Shown here: one piece after another, positions 58,008 to 64,000 of the stretch | Numbering within the stretch: position 1 is the stretch's first letter | Layout of the letters: every line of letters begins with the position of its first letter | Source of the DNA: Paractinoplanes tereljensis | GTDB lineage: Bacteria > Actinomycetota > Actinomycetes > Mycobacteriales > Micromonosporaceae | Assembly (NCBI RefSeq): GCF_016862435.1 | Contig: NZ_BOMY01000047.1 | Coordinates: 47,107 to 111,106, forward strand | Reading direction: 5' to 3' | Length of the DNA stretch: 64,000 bases | Notes under the pieces: generated by a model | Seen by the model: only the letters and a program-made list of their open reading frames with translations | Databases searched by the model: none | What the model was told of the DNA's origin: nothing | Made by a program: the position numbers and the translations under genes

Positions 58008-59981
58008 ATGAGAACGAGCAACTCGGCATCAGCCCTCGGGCCGGTGCGACGCCGCGTGGTCGCCTCGACCGTCGCAGCGTTCCTCGGCCTCGGCGTGGCT
58101 TTCGGTAGCGGTCTGGCCGCTCCCGCCTTCGCCGCCGACCCGGCCACGCTCTCCGGCATCATCCTCGGCGTCGGCTCCAACGAGACCCAGCGCATCGTGA
58201 CCTGGTACTCGTCGGCCGACACGGCCCAGCAGGTGCAGCTCGCCCCGACCAGCTCGCTGGTCGACGGCGCGTTCCCGGCCTCGGCCGTCACGTTCGCCGC
58301 CTCCGGCGCCGCGAACATCGCCACCAGCGGCGGCTTCAACCGCCACGCCACCCTCACCGGCCTGAAGGAGGACACCGGGTACTCGTACCGGGTGGGCTCC
58401 GACGGCAACTGGTCCTCGGCGTACGCGTTCAAGACGCAGTCCTTCGAGGGCGACTACGACTTCCTGTTCTACGGCGACCCGCAGATCGGGTCCTCCGGCA
58501 ACGTCGCCAAGGACCAGGCCGGCTGGGTCGACACGGTGAACGTCTCGCTCGCCGCCAACCCGAACGCCGAGCTCCTGGTGTCCGGTGGCGACCAGGTCGA
58601 GACCGCCAACACCGAGGCTCAGTGGGACGCGTTCCTCGCCCCCACCCAGCTCAAGTCGTACCCGTGGGCGGCCACCATCGGTAACCACGACGTCGGCGGC
58701 AAGGCGTACGAGCAGCACCTGTACACGCCGAACACCGACCGCTCGGCCGCGTACTACTCGAACGGCACGCCGTCGTCGAACACCTCCGGTGGCGACTACT
58801 GGTACATCTACAAGGACACGCTGTTCATCGACCTGAACAGCAACAGCTACGCCACCGCGCAGGGTGGCGGCGGCGACGCGGCGCACCTGGCCTACGTCAC
58901 CGACGTGATCAACCAGCACGGCGGCGAGGCCAAGTGGAAGGTGCTGGTCTACCACCACGCGATCTACTCGCCGGCCGACCACGCCAAGGACGCCGACAAC
59001 AAGATCCGTCGCGTGGACTTCTCGCAGAAATTCTCCGACCTGGGCGTGGACCTGGTTCTGCAGGGTCACGACCACAGCTACTCCCGTAGCTACCTGATCA
59101 AGAACGGTGCCAAGGCCGACGCCACCGAGCAGCCCGGTGCGGCCGACGTCTACCCGGGCCCGGGCGGCGTGCTGTACGTGACCGCGAACTCGGCCTCGGG
59201 TTCCAAGTACTACGACATCACCCAGCCGGACAACACCGGGACCAGCGGCGCCGGCAACGGTGCGGACCCGCTGGACGCCGGCAAGTACTGGTACAACTCG
59301 GTGCAGAACCAGGAGCACGTCCGGTCGTACGTCAAGGTTGAGGTTCGCAACGACAAGCTTGTCGTTCAGGACCTCCGCTCCGGCACCTGCGCGGCGCCGA
59401 ACGCGGCCGTCGAGCTGGCCAAGTCGCCGTGCGCCGAGACCGGCCAGGCGGTCGGCTCGATCGTCGACAAGGTCACCGTGCACCCGTACCACGGTTCGGG
59501 CCAGGACATCCAGGTCAACGTGCCGAACGCCGCCCCCGGCGAGTTCGGCTGGACGATCGACGGCTACAACGGCCTGGTCGACCTGGGCACCGCGGTGGAC
59601 CACAACGGTGACTACTTCGAGGCCACCGGTTCGATCAACCCGATCGCGGTGTCGGACAGCCGCCGGTCGCTCGCGCCCTGGTCGATCTCGGCCGGCGTGG
59701 GTGACTTCACCGACGGCACCAAGACCTTCTCCGGCTCGTACCTGGGCTGGACCCCGAAGGTCGTCACCGCCGGTGCCGGCGCCAAGGCCGGAGCCGCGGT
59801 CGGCTCCGCCTACGACGACGGCGGCCAGGGTCTCTCGGTCTCCCGTGGCCTCGGCTACGCGGACCAGGGCCACGCCCGCGGTACCGCCAAGCTCGGCGCC
59901 GACCTGGACCTGAAGATCCCGGGCAGCGTCGACAAGGGCAACTACCGCACCACCCTCACCATCACCGCACTGAGCAGCTGA
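58008..59981 (+). CDS. Secreted purple acid phosphatase with WxL-like C-terminal domain
   Basis: This 657-residue exported enzyme has a signal peptide (about 1-42, ending PAFA) and an N-terminal FnIII-like domain (about 45-148). The metallophosphoesterase core carries the metal motifs FYGDPQ, SGGDQV, TIGNHD, VYHHAIYS and GHDHSYSR. The last 120 residues (AVSDSRRSLAPWSISAGVGDF, SGSYLGWTPKV, and the end GNYRTTLTITAL) look like a WxL-type surface-attachment domain. The next gene codes a DUF916-type WxL-interacting protein, so the enzyme is probably held at the cell wall through it. The substrate is likely phosphomonoesters. Confidence 0.9.
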   Translation: MRTSNSASALGPVRRRVVASTVAAFLGLGVAFGSGLAAPAFAADPATLSGIILGVGSNETQRIVTWYSSADTAQQVQLAPTSSLVDGAFPASAVTFAASGAANIATSGGFNRHATLTGLKEDTGYSYRVGSDGNWSSAYAFKTQSFEGDYDFLFYGDPQIGSSGNVAKDQAGWVDTVNVSLAANPNAELLVSGGDQVETANTEAQWDAFLAPTQLKSYPWAATIGNHDVGGKAYEQHLYTPNTDRSAAYYSNGTPSSNTSGGDYWYIYKDTLFIDLNSNSYATAQGGGGDAAHLAYVTDVINQHGGEAKWKVLVYHHAIYSPADHAKDADNKIRRVDFSQKFSDLGVDLVLQGHDHSYSRSYLIKNGAKADATEQPGAADVYPGPGGVLYVTANSASGSKYYDITQPDNTGTSGAGNGADPLDAGKYWYNSVQNQEHVRSYVKVEVRNDKLVVQDLRSGTCAAPNAAVELAKSPCAETGQAVGSIVDKVTVHPYHGSGQDIQVNVPNAAPGEFGWTIDGYNGLVDLGTAVDHNGDYFEATGSINPIAVSDSRRSLAPWSISAGVGDFTDGTKTFSGSYLGWTPKVVTAGAGAKAGAAVGSAYDDGGQGLSVSRGLGYADQGHARGTAKLGADLDLKIPGSVDKGNYRTTLTITALSS

Positions 59982-59993
59982 GCTTTACCCCCC

Positions 59994-60025
59994 GGTGGGG
60001 CGGGCGCCGTCGCGTCCGCCCCACC
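59994..60025. terminator. 10-bp stem-loop between the phosphatase and its partner gene
   Basis: GGTGGGGCGG (59994-60003) pairs with CCGCCCCACC (60016-60025) around a 12-nt loop. It lies 13 bp after the phosphatase stop and 18 bp before the next ATG, so it may be a partial terminator that lowers expression of the downstream gene. Confidence 0.6.
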
Positions 60026-60042
60026 ACCCTTCGGAGGAATCA

Positions 60043-61074
60043 ATGCGAAAGATCGTCGCCGCCCTGCTCGCGACCCTCGTGGCCGCCCTCTTCGCCGCGC
60101 CCGCCCACGCCGAGGAAGGCGATGTCACCTGGACGGTGCGGACCGCCGCCAACAGCTACGGCGACGACCGGACCAGCTACAGCTACGCGATCAACCCCGG
60201 CGGCACGATCCAGGACGCCATGGTCGTCGCCAACCGCGGCAAGACCCCGCTGAACCTCGCCGTCTACACGGCCGACGGGTTCACCACCGAGGCCGGCCAA
60301 CTCGACCTGCGCAACCGGGACACCAAGGCGGTCGCCATCGGAACCTGGGCCAGAACGGCCGGCGCGACCATCACCGTGCCGCCCGGCAAGACCGTCGACG
60401 TGCCGTTCACCGTGACGCTGCCGGCCAACGCCACCCCCGGCGATTACGTCGGTGGCATCGTCACCTCGCTGACCCAGCCCAGCAGCACCGAGACCATCAA
60501 CGTGGAACGCCGCCTCGGCATCCGGATCAAGCTGCGGGTCGGGGGCGACCTCAAGCCGGCCCTGTCGATCGAGAACCTGTCCGTCGACTGGCACGGCTCG
60601 GTCAACCCGTTCGCCAAGGGCGACGCCACGGTCAGCTACACCATCCACAACACCGGCAACGCGAGCCTCTCGGCCGGTCAGGCGCTCCGCGTCGAGGGCC
60701 CGTTCGCGATGTTCCGCACCGACGCCGCCAAGATCGCCGCCCCGCCGGAGCTGCTGCCCGGCGAGAGCTGGAAGGTGAGCGTCCCGGTGCACGGCGTGGC
60801 TCCCGCCTTCGACCTGGTCGCCACGGCCACGCTCACGCCGATCGCCACCGACGCCTCCGGCTCCACCTCGTCGCTGCCGGCGATCCACGTGAGCACCCAC
60901 TTCTGGGCCATCTCCTGGACGCTTGTGCTGCTGATCGCCGTACTCATCGCCTTGATCGTTCTTGTGGTCTTGTTTGTTCGCCGCAACCGCGCGCGGCGCA
61001 AGGCGCGCGAGGACGATCGGGTGGCCAAGGCCGTCGCCGACGCCCTCCGGGAGAAGGCCGATACGACGGCATAA
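60043..61074 (+). CDS. DUF916-type WxL-interacting protein (WxIP), membrane-anchored
   Basis: This 343-residue protein has a signal peptide (about 1-22, ending PAHAEEG). Two Ig-like beta domains follow, with the DUF916 pattern DRTSYSYAINPGGTIQDAMVVANRG, PPGKTVDVPFTVTLPANATPGDYVGGIVTSL and RRLGIRIKLRVGG. One membrane helix (about 287-311, ISWTLVLLIAVLIALIVLVVLFV) and a basic cytoplasmic tail end the protein. In Firmicutes such proteins bridge WxL-domain proteins and peptidoglycan. CGGAGGA precedes ATG 60043. It follows the WxL-bearing phosphatase, so the pair fits a WxL/WxIP surface module. Confidence 0.85.
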   Translation: MRKIVAALLATLVAALFAAPAHAEEGDVTWTVRTAANSYGDDRTSYSYAINPGGTIQDAMVVANRGKTPLNLAVYTADGFTTEAGQLDLRNRDTKAVAIGTWARTAGATITVPPGKTVDVPFTVTLPANATPGDYVGGIVTSLTQPSSTETINVERRLGIRIKLRVGGDLKPALSIENLSVDWHGSVNPFAKGDATVSYTIHNTGNASLSAGQALRVEGPFAMFRTDAAKIAAPPELLPGESWKVSVPVHGVAPAFDLVATATLTPIATDASGSTSSLPAIHVSTHFWAISWTLVLLIAVLIALIVLVVLFVRRNRARRKAREDDRVAKAVADALREKADTTA

Positions 61075-61109
61075 CTCAGATCACCTGCGCCCGAGCCGAT
61101 CGGAGGCAG

Positions 61110-62555
61110 GTGATCCTGCCGCGCGTCCTCGCTGTCCTGGTCGCCGGCGTGCTCATGCAACTACTGCTGCCGCATCTGTCGGACCGAGTGGGCATCGTGG
61201 TGGTAAGTGTCCCGATCGGGGCGGCGGGCTTCTACGCGGCCGCCGGGTTCGCCCGGTGGGCCCGCACGGTGCGCGGGCGGCTGCGGGCCGGCTGGCGGCT
61301 CGGCGCCGTCGCGGCCTGTACCTTCGGCGTCGCCTACCTGGTCTACATCGCGGCCGCCGTGCTGGACATGCCGCTCAAGAGCTCGGCCGACGGCCTGTCC
61401 CTGGTGGCGGCCGGGATGGCCATGGTGGCACTGGTGCTGGCCTCGCCGAAGCTGCCGGACCGGGCCGCCCGGTTCACCCTGGCCCTGGACGTCACCGCAG
61501 TGGCCGGCGCGCTGTACGCCCTGGCCTGGCAACTGATCCTTAACGGCGCCCAGGATCACCTGAGCCCCGGCACCTACCTGATGTTCACGATGGTGATGGC
61601 GGTGGAATCGGTCGGGGCGGCGCTCGCCCTGGTGCTGATGTCGCGCAGCACCCCCACCCCCGATGGGTACGCCCTGCGCCTGCTCGCCGCCGGTCTGGGT
61701 GCGTTCGCGCTGACCGCGGGCGTCGCGGTGCACAACGACGTACTGAATCAGCCGTGGTACCGCACCGGCGCGGGTGGCGGCTACCTGATCGCCGCCCTGC
61801 TGATCGCGGTAGCCAGCCGGACTGTCCTGCCCACCGGCGACAAATCCGGCGAACGCGTCTTCGCCGGCATCTGGCCGGCCCTGCCGTACATCCCGGTCCT
61901 GCTGGCCATCGCCGAGGTGATCCACGCGTACGCGCGGACCGGAACCCTGACTCCCGTACTGATCTTGTTCCTGCTGGCCGCGGTGCTGCTGGCCATGCTC
62001 CGCCAGTTGCTCATGCTCTTCACCATCCGCGGCCTGATCGGCAGCCTCCGCCACCAGGCGCACCACGACGCCCTGACCGGCCTGCCGAACCGGGCGGCGT
62101 TCTACGACCTGGCCGGCGCGCAACTTGCCAACGCCCAGCGGCATACGGCCGTGCTCCTGCTGGACCTGGACGGCTTCAAGGAGGTCAACGACACGATGGG
62201 CCACGCGGCCGGCGACGCCCTGCTGATCGAGGTAGGCCACCGCCTCCAGGCCGCACTGCGTGCCGCCGACACCCCCGCCCGCCTGGGCGGCGACGAATTC
62301 GTGGCGTTCCTGCCGGCCCTGAACGACCCCAGCGAGGCCGACGAGGTGGCCCACCGCTTGCTGTACGACATCGCCGAACCGATCCCGGTGGCCGGCCGTG
62401 AACTGCGCATCCGGGCCAGCGCCGGCATAGCCGTCTGCCTGGGCCCCGGCCACGACCTGGACCGCCTCCTGCTGGACGCCGACCTGTCGCTGTACGAGGC
62501 GAAGGACGCCGGCAAGGGCACCTTCCGCCGGGCGGGCCTGCTGCCGGCCGCCTAG
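61110..62555 (+). CDS. Membrane-bound diguanylate cyclase (GGDEF)
   Basis: This 481-residue protein starts at GTG 61110. About nine hydrophobic helices (residues 5-305) form the sensor part. The GGDEF domain (about 320-475) has DALTGLPNRAAFYD, LLLDLDGFKEVNDTMGHAAGD and the intact active site LGGDEF near residue 393. It should make cyclic di-GMP in response to an unknown membrane signal. No RxxD inhibitory site is apparent immediately before LGGDEF. No EAL domain is fused. Confidence 0.92.
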   Translation: MILPRVLAVLVAGVLMQLLLPHLSDRVGIVVVSVPIGAAGFYAAAGFARWARTVRGRLRAGWRLGAVAACTFGVAYLVYIAAAVLDMPLKSSADGLSLVAAGMAMVALVLASPKLPDRAARFTLALDVTAVAGALYALAWQLILNGAQDHLSPGTYLMFTMVMAVESVGAALALVLMSRSTPTPDGYALRLLAAGLGAFALTAGVAVHNDVLNQPWYRTGAGGGYLIAALLIAVASRTVLPTGDKSGERVFAGIWPALPYIPVLLAIAEVIHAYARTGTLTPVLILFLLAAVLLAMLRQLLMLFTIRGLIGSLRHQAHHDALTGLPNRAAFYDLAGAQLANAQRHTAVLLLDLDGFKEVNDTMGHAAGDALLIEVGHRLQAALRAADTPARLGGDEFVAFLPALNDPSEADEVAHRLLYDIAEPIPVAGRELRIRASAGIAVCLGPGHDLDRLLLDADLSLYEAKDAGKGTFRRAGLLPAA

Positions 62556-62664
62556 CACTACCACGCACTTCCACCATCGAGTGGGTGACCGCTTTCGCGG
62601 TAAACCGGCGCCCTGATGCACGATGGGAAGTGCTGCCCGCACACGGCAGCTCGGGGGACTGGTC

Positions 62665-62670
62665 GGAGGA
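62665..62670 (+). promoter_or_regulatory. Ribosome-binding site GGAGGA that sets the STAS start
   Basis: GGAGGA ends 7 nt before GTG 62678, in the middle of a longer open frame. It indicates that translation of the STAS protein begins at 62678 rather than at the upstream candidate 62585. Confidence 0.7.
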
Positions 62671-62677
62671 CTTTGCC

Positions 62678-63010
62678 GTGACGGTGCCGTTCGCGGTGAC
62701 CAAGGACGTCGGCAACGACGGCGTAGCACGCCTACGGGTAACCGGCGGAGTGGACAACAACGTCTCCGAAACCCTGACGGCCCTGCTGATCAACGCCATC
62801 GAACACGACGACGTCCAGGAGCTGGTAGTAGACCTGACCGACGCCCAGTTCCTGTCGGCCGCAGGCTTACGCTGCCTGCTGGACGCAAGGAGCACAGCGT
62901 TACGCCGAGGCCGAGGCTTCCGCCTGCAAAACCCCACCGTGATAGTCACCCAGGTCCTGCAGGTAACCGGCTTCGCCGAACTACTAGACCCAGCCAACCC
63001 CACAACCTGA
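62678..63010 (+). CDS. STAS-domain protein lacking the usual phosphorylated serine
   Basis: This STAS protein of about 110 residues contains VARLRVTGGVDNNVSETLTALLINAI, ELVVDLTDAQFLSAAGLRCLLDARSTALRRG and the C-terminal FAELLDPAN. In anti-sigma factor antagonists the fourth segment carries DSSG or DSTG, but here it reads LSAAG, so the normal phosphorylation site is missing. It may be a constitutively active antagonist or a structural STAS protein. Its last 10 codons overlap a 15-bp sequence (62980-62994) that is duplicated downstream. Confidence 0.8.
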   Translation: MTVPFAVTKDVGNDGVARLRVTGGVDNNVSETLTALLINAIEHDDVQELVVDLTDAQFLSAAGLRCLLDARSTALRRGRGFRLQNPTVIVTQVLQVTGFAELLDPANPTT

Positions 63011-63135
63011 CCCGTACTCTGCCCCCGAGCAGCAGAAGCGCGCCGAAAGTAAGCGCGTAGGCGGTCACGATCCACTGCCGCTGGCCGTCGGTCATGCCCA
63101 GCTCCTGCTGGGCCTCGGGCACTACTAGACCCAGC
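62980..63135. repeat. 15-bp direct repeats flanking a gene fragment
   Basis: ACTACTAGACCCAGC occurs at 62980-62994, within the STAS gene's 3' end, and again at 63121-63135. The 126 bp between them contain the STAS stop codon and an MFS gene fragment on the other strand. The layout looks like an insertion or a recombination scar. Confidence 0.75.
63015..63119 (-). pseudogene. Fragment of an MFS transporter gene
   Basis: The minus strand codes about 35 residues from PEAQQELGMTDGQRQW to ALLLLGGRV. This is the first-loop and second-helix region of a DHA2-type MFS exporter, with the conserved RQW-TAYAL pattern. There is no start signal, and similarity ends abruptly at both sides, at the duplicated 15-bp sequence and at the STAS stop. 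It is a remnant, not a working gene. Confidence 0.75.
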
Positions 63136-63144
63136 AAATCCTAT

Positions 63145-63218
63145 CTAGCGGCCGCATGATCGTGCGGTTTAGGCGTCCGGCCGATGACAAGGCAGGCCGC
63201 TAGCGCTAAACCCGCACG
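63145..63218. promoter_or_regulatory. Interleaved inverted repeats upstream of hipBA
   Basis: CTAGCGGCC (63145-63153) is repeated inverted as GGCCGCTAG (63195-63203). CGTGCGGTTTAG (63161-63172) is repeated inverted, with one extra base, as CTAAACCCGCACG (63206-63218). The order is A-B-A'-B'. The set ends 30 bp before the antitoxin ATG, where HipB-type antitoxins bind to repress their own operon. A further CCGCAC/GTGCGG pair overlaps the last copy. Confidence 0.6.
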
Positions 63219-63248
63219 TTCGTGCGGATGGCAGTGGGGGACACCGTA

Positions 63249-63500
63249 ATGCCAGATCTTGACCTGAGCGGCGCCCTTGCAGACACGGTGCGACTGCGCC
63301 GACGCCAGCTTGGACTGGGACAAGGCGAACTGGCCGACCTCGCGGGTGTGTCGGAGCGATTCGTATACGCCCTGGAACATGGCAAGACATCTGTTCAGCT
63401 GAACAAGGTCATCGCCGTCCTGTCGGCGTTGGGCCTGCACTTGGAGCTCCATCGCGGCGGCTCGGCAACGATCACATCCGTCGGCGTGACCTCTCGATGA
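63249..63500 (+). CDS. hipB: HipB-like helix-turn-helix antitoxin
   Basis: This 83-residue DNA-binding protein has an XRE-type helix-turn-helix: LADTVRLRRRQLGLGQGELADLAGVSERFVYALEHGKTSVQLNKVIAVLSALGLHLEL. The ending LSALGLHLEL is typical of HipB antitoxins. GTGGGGGA lies before ATG 63249, which was chosen over ATG 63228 for that reason. The stop overlaps the toxin gene by 4 nt (ATGA). It should bind the inverted repeats upstream and neutralise the kinase-like toxin. Confidence 0.9.
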   Translation: MPDLDLSGALADTVRLRRRQLGLGQGELADLAGVSERFVYALEHGKTSVQLNKVIAVLSALGLHLELHRGGSATITSVGVTSR

Positions 63501-64000
63501 GCGCGCCGGCGGACGACAGTCTTGAAGAGCTTCGCGCGGTCGACGAGGCGGACGTCTTTAAAGCCGGCCAACATGCCGGAACCCTCATCCGGAACCAGGA
63601 TGGCATTGAGTTCCGCTACCTCGATGCCTGGGTGGATGCTGGCGGACCGCCTGTCGCCACTACTCTGCCGGTGACGTCCGAGCCGGTGGTTCGGCCTGGC
63701 GGCGCACTCCCCGCCTATTTCACCGGCTTGTTGCCCGAAGGGCGCCGTCTGGGCGCACTCCGCCGGGCAGTGAAAACGTCGGCCGACGACGAACTGTCAC
63801 TACTGCTCGCGGTGGGGGCCGACGCGGTCGGTGATGTGCAGGTTGTGCCGTCCGGAGTCCAGCCCACCGAAGTGCCGGCCCGTGTGGCGATCGAGCGAGT
63901 CTCCGACATCCGGTTCGCCGACCTGCTGATCGAACTGGGCATTCGTGCACAGCGGGTGGCACTTCCCGGTGTGCACGAATGCCCACCCGCCGACAAGTAC
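63497..64000 (+). CDS. hipA: HipA-like toxin kinase, N-terminal part (runs off window)
   Basis: The open frame from ATG 63497 gives 168 residues to the window edge. They include a HipA N-subdomain pattern (KAGQHAGTLIRNQDGIEFRYLDAWVD, PVVRPGGALPAYFTGLLPEGRRLGALRRAVKTSADDELSLLLAVGADAVGDVQVV). HipA is a Ser/Thr kinase that phosphorylates glutamyl-tRNA synthetase in E. coli. The visible part stops before the kinase core. The last residues (LPGVHECPPADKY) differ from the usual GVQxKxS motif, so an intact kinase cannot be assumed. Confidence 0.85.
   Translation, partial: MSAPADDSLEELRAVDEADVFKAGQHAGTLIRNQDGIEFRYLDAWVDAGGPPVATTLPVTSEPVVRPGGALPAYFTGLLPEGRRLGALRRAVKTSADDELSLLLAVGADAVGDVQVVPSGVQPTEVPARVAIERVSDIRFADLLIELGIRAQRVALPGVHECPPADKY

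Noticed and set aside
1..64000. Search by eye for tRNA, rRNA, transposase genes, integrase sites and replication origin
   Set aside because: No cloverleaf with a T-loop GGTTCGAATCC-type box, rRNA-like stretch, transposase motif or DnaA-box cluster was found. A tRNA scan would be decisive.

Overview
The window is high-GC actinobacterial DNA. Frequent GTG/TTG starts, many ATGA start/stop overlaps, several promoters placed for leaderless mRNAs, secreted chitinases with CBM5/12-type modules, LppX/LprAFG-like and other lipoproteins, a Hanks-type kinase and an FHA protein all fit a Micromonosporaceae chromosome, probably Actinoplanes or a close relative. That placement is inferred from gene content, not from a search. 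I see no rRNA, tRNA, CRISPR array, transposase or prophage. The region reads as ordinary chromosome with some accessory genes.

Layout. 1-2824: ABC exporter (partial permease and ATPase), then a divergent GNAT N-acyltransferase/PlsC pair resembling ornithine-lipid synthesis genes. 2884-6850: response regulator, histidine kinase and HtrA protease in the order of mycobacterial mprA-mprB-pepD. 7073-10986: a very large membrane protein built like an M50 peptide metalloprotease but with a broken HExxH, followed by a small Cys-rich protein and an EF-hand-like protein. 11036-12427: chitinase. 12580-18000: beta-lactamase-fold lipoprotein, patatin, acyltransferase, lipoprotein, FHA protein. 18086-20091: ornithine aminotransferase and dimethylargininase, a small arginine-catabolism operon. 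20279-26803: membrane protein, ClpP, Nei-type glycosylase, polysaccharide deacetylase, CoA-disulfide-reductase-type flavoprotein, GCS2-type ligase and a DUF6412-like protein. 27021: YidC/Oxa1 protein. 27774-31777: GH16 glucanase plus two GH18 chitinases. 31774-41624: DedA, PadR/membrane/GH13 operon, SDR reductase, a YgiB/YgiC-like pair, an RsbU-type phosphatase, membrane proteins and a Gfo/Idh/MocA oxidoreductase. 41605-53952: SigE-family sigma factor with a membrane-tethered partner, AraC, STAS, TetR/MFS efflux pair, VanZ, hydrolases, HxlR, kinase. 53892-57890: ArsR-type regulator, PEP-mutase/isocitrate-lyase-family enzyme, lipoprotein, HupE/UreJ protein. 58008-61074: secreted purple acid phosphatase with a WxL-like C-terminal domain and its DUF916-type (WxIP) partner. 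61110-64000: GGDEF protein, STAS protein, an MFS remnant between 15-bp direct repeats, and a hipBA locus cut by the window end.

Main themes. (1) A chitin/glucan-degrading set: three chitinases share an almost unchanged binding module, two have the same 14-bp box upstream, and the GH16 gene sits behind a CebR/LacI-like palindrome. (2) Two copies of an intergenic element at 17973-18091 and 39703-39826, both between convergent genes. They have a near-identical 28-nt leader and a similar loop core, but unrelated stem arms that are each self-complementary. This is the best candidate for something undescribed. (3) A WxL/WxIP-like cell-surface pair in an actinobacterium. (4) A pseudo-protease fusion protein at 7073-10228. 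(5) Very tight packing: seven convergent pairs overlap at their 3' ends, two of them exactly on CTAG.
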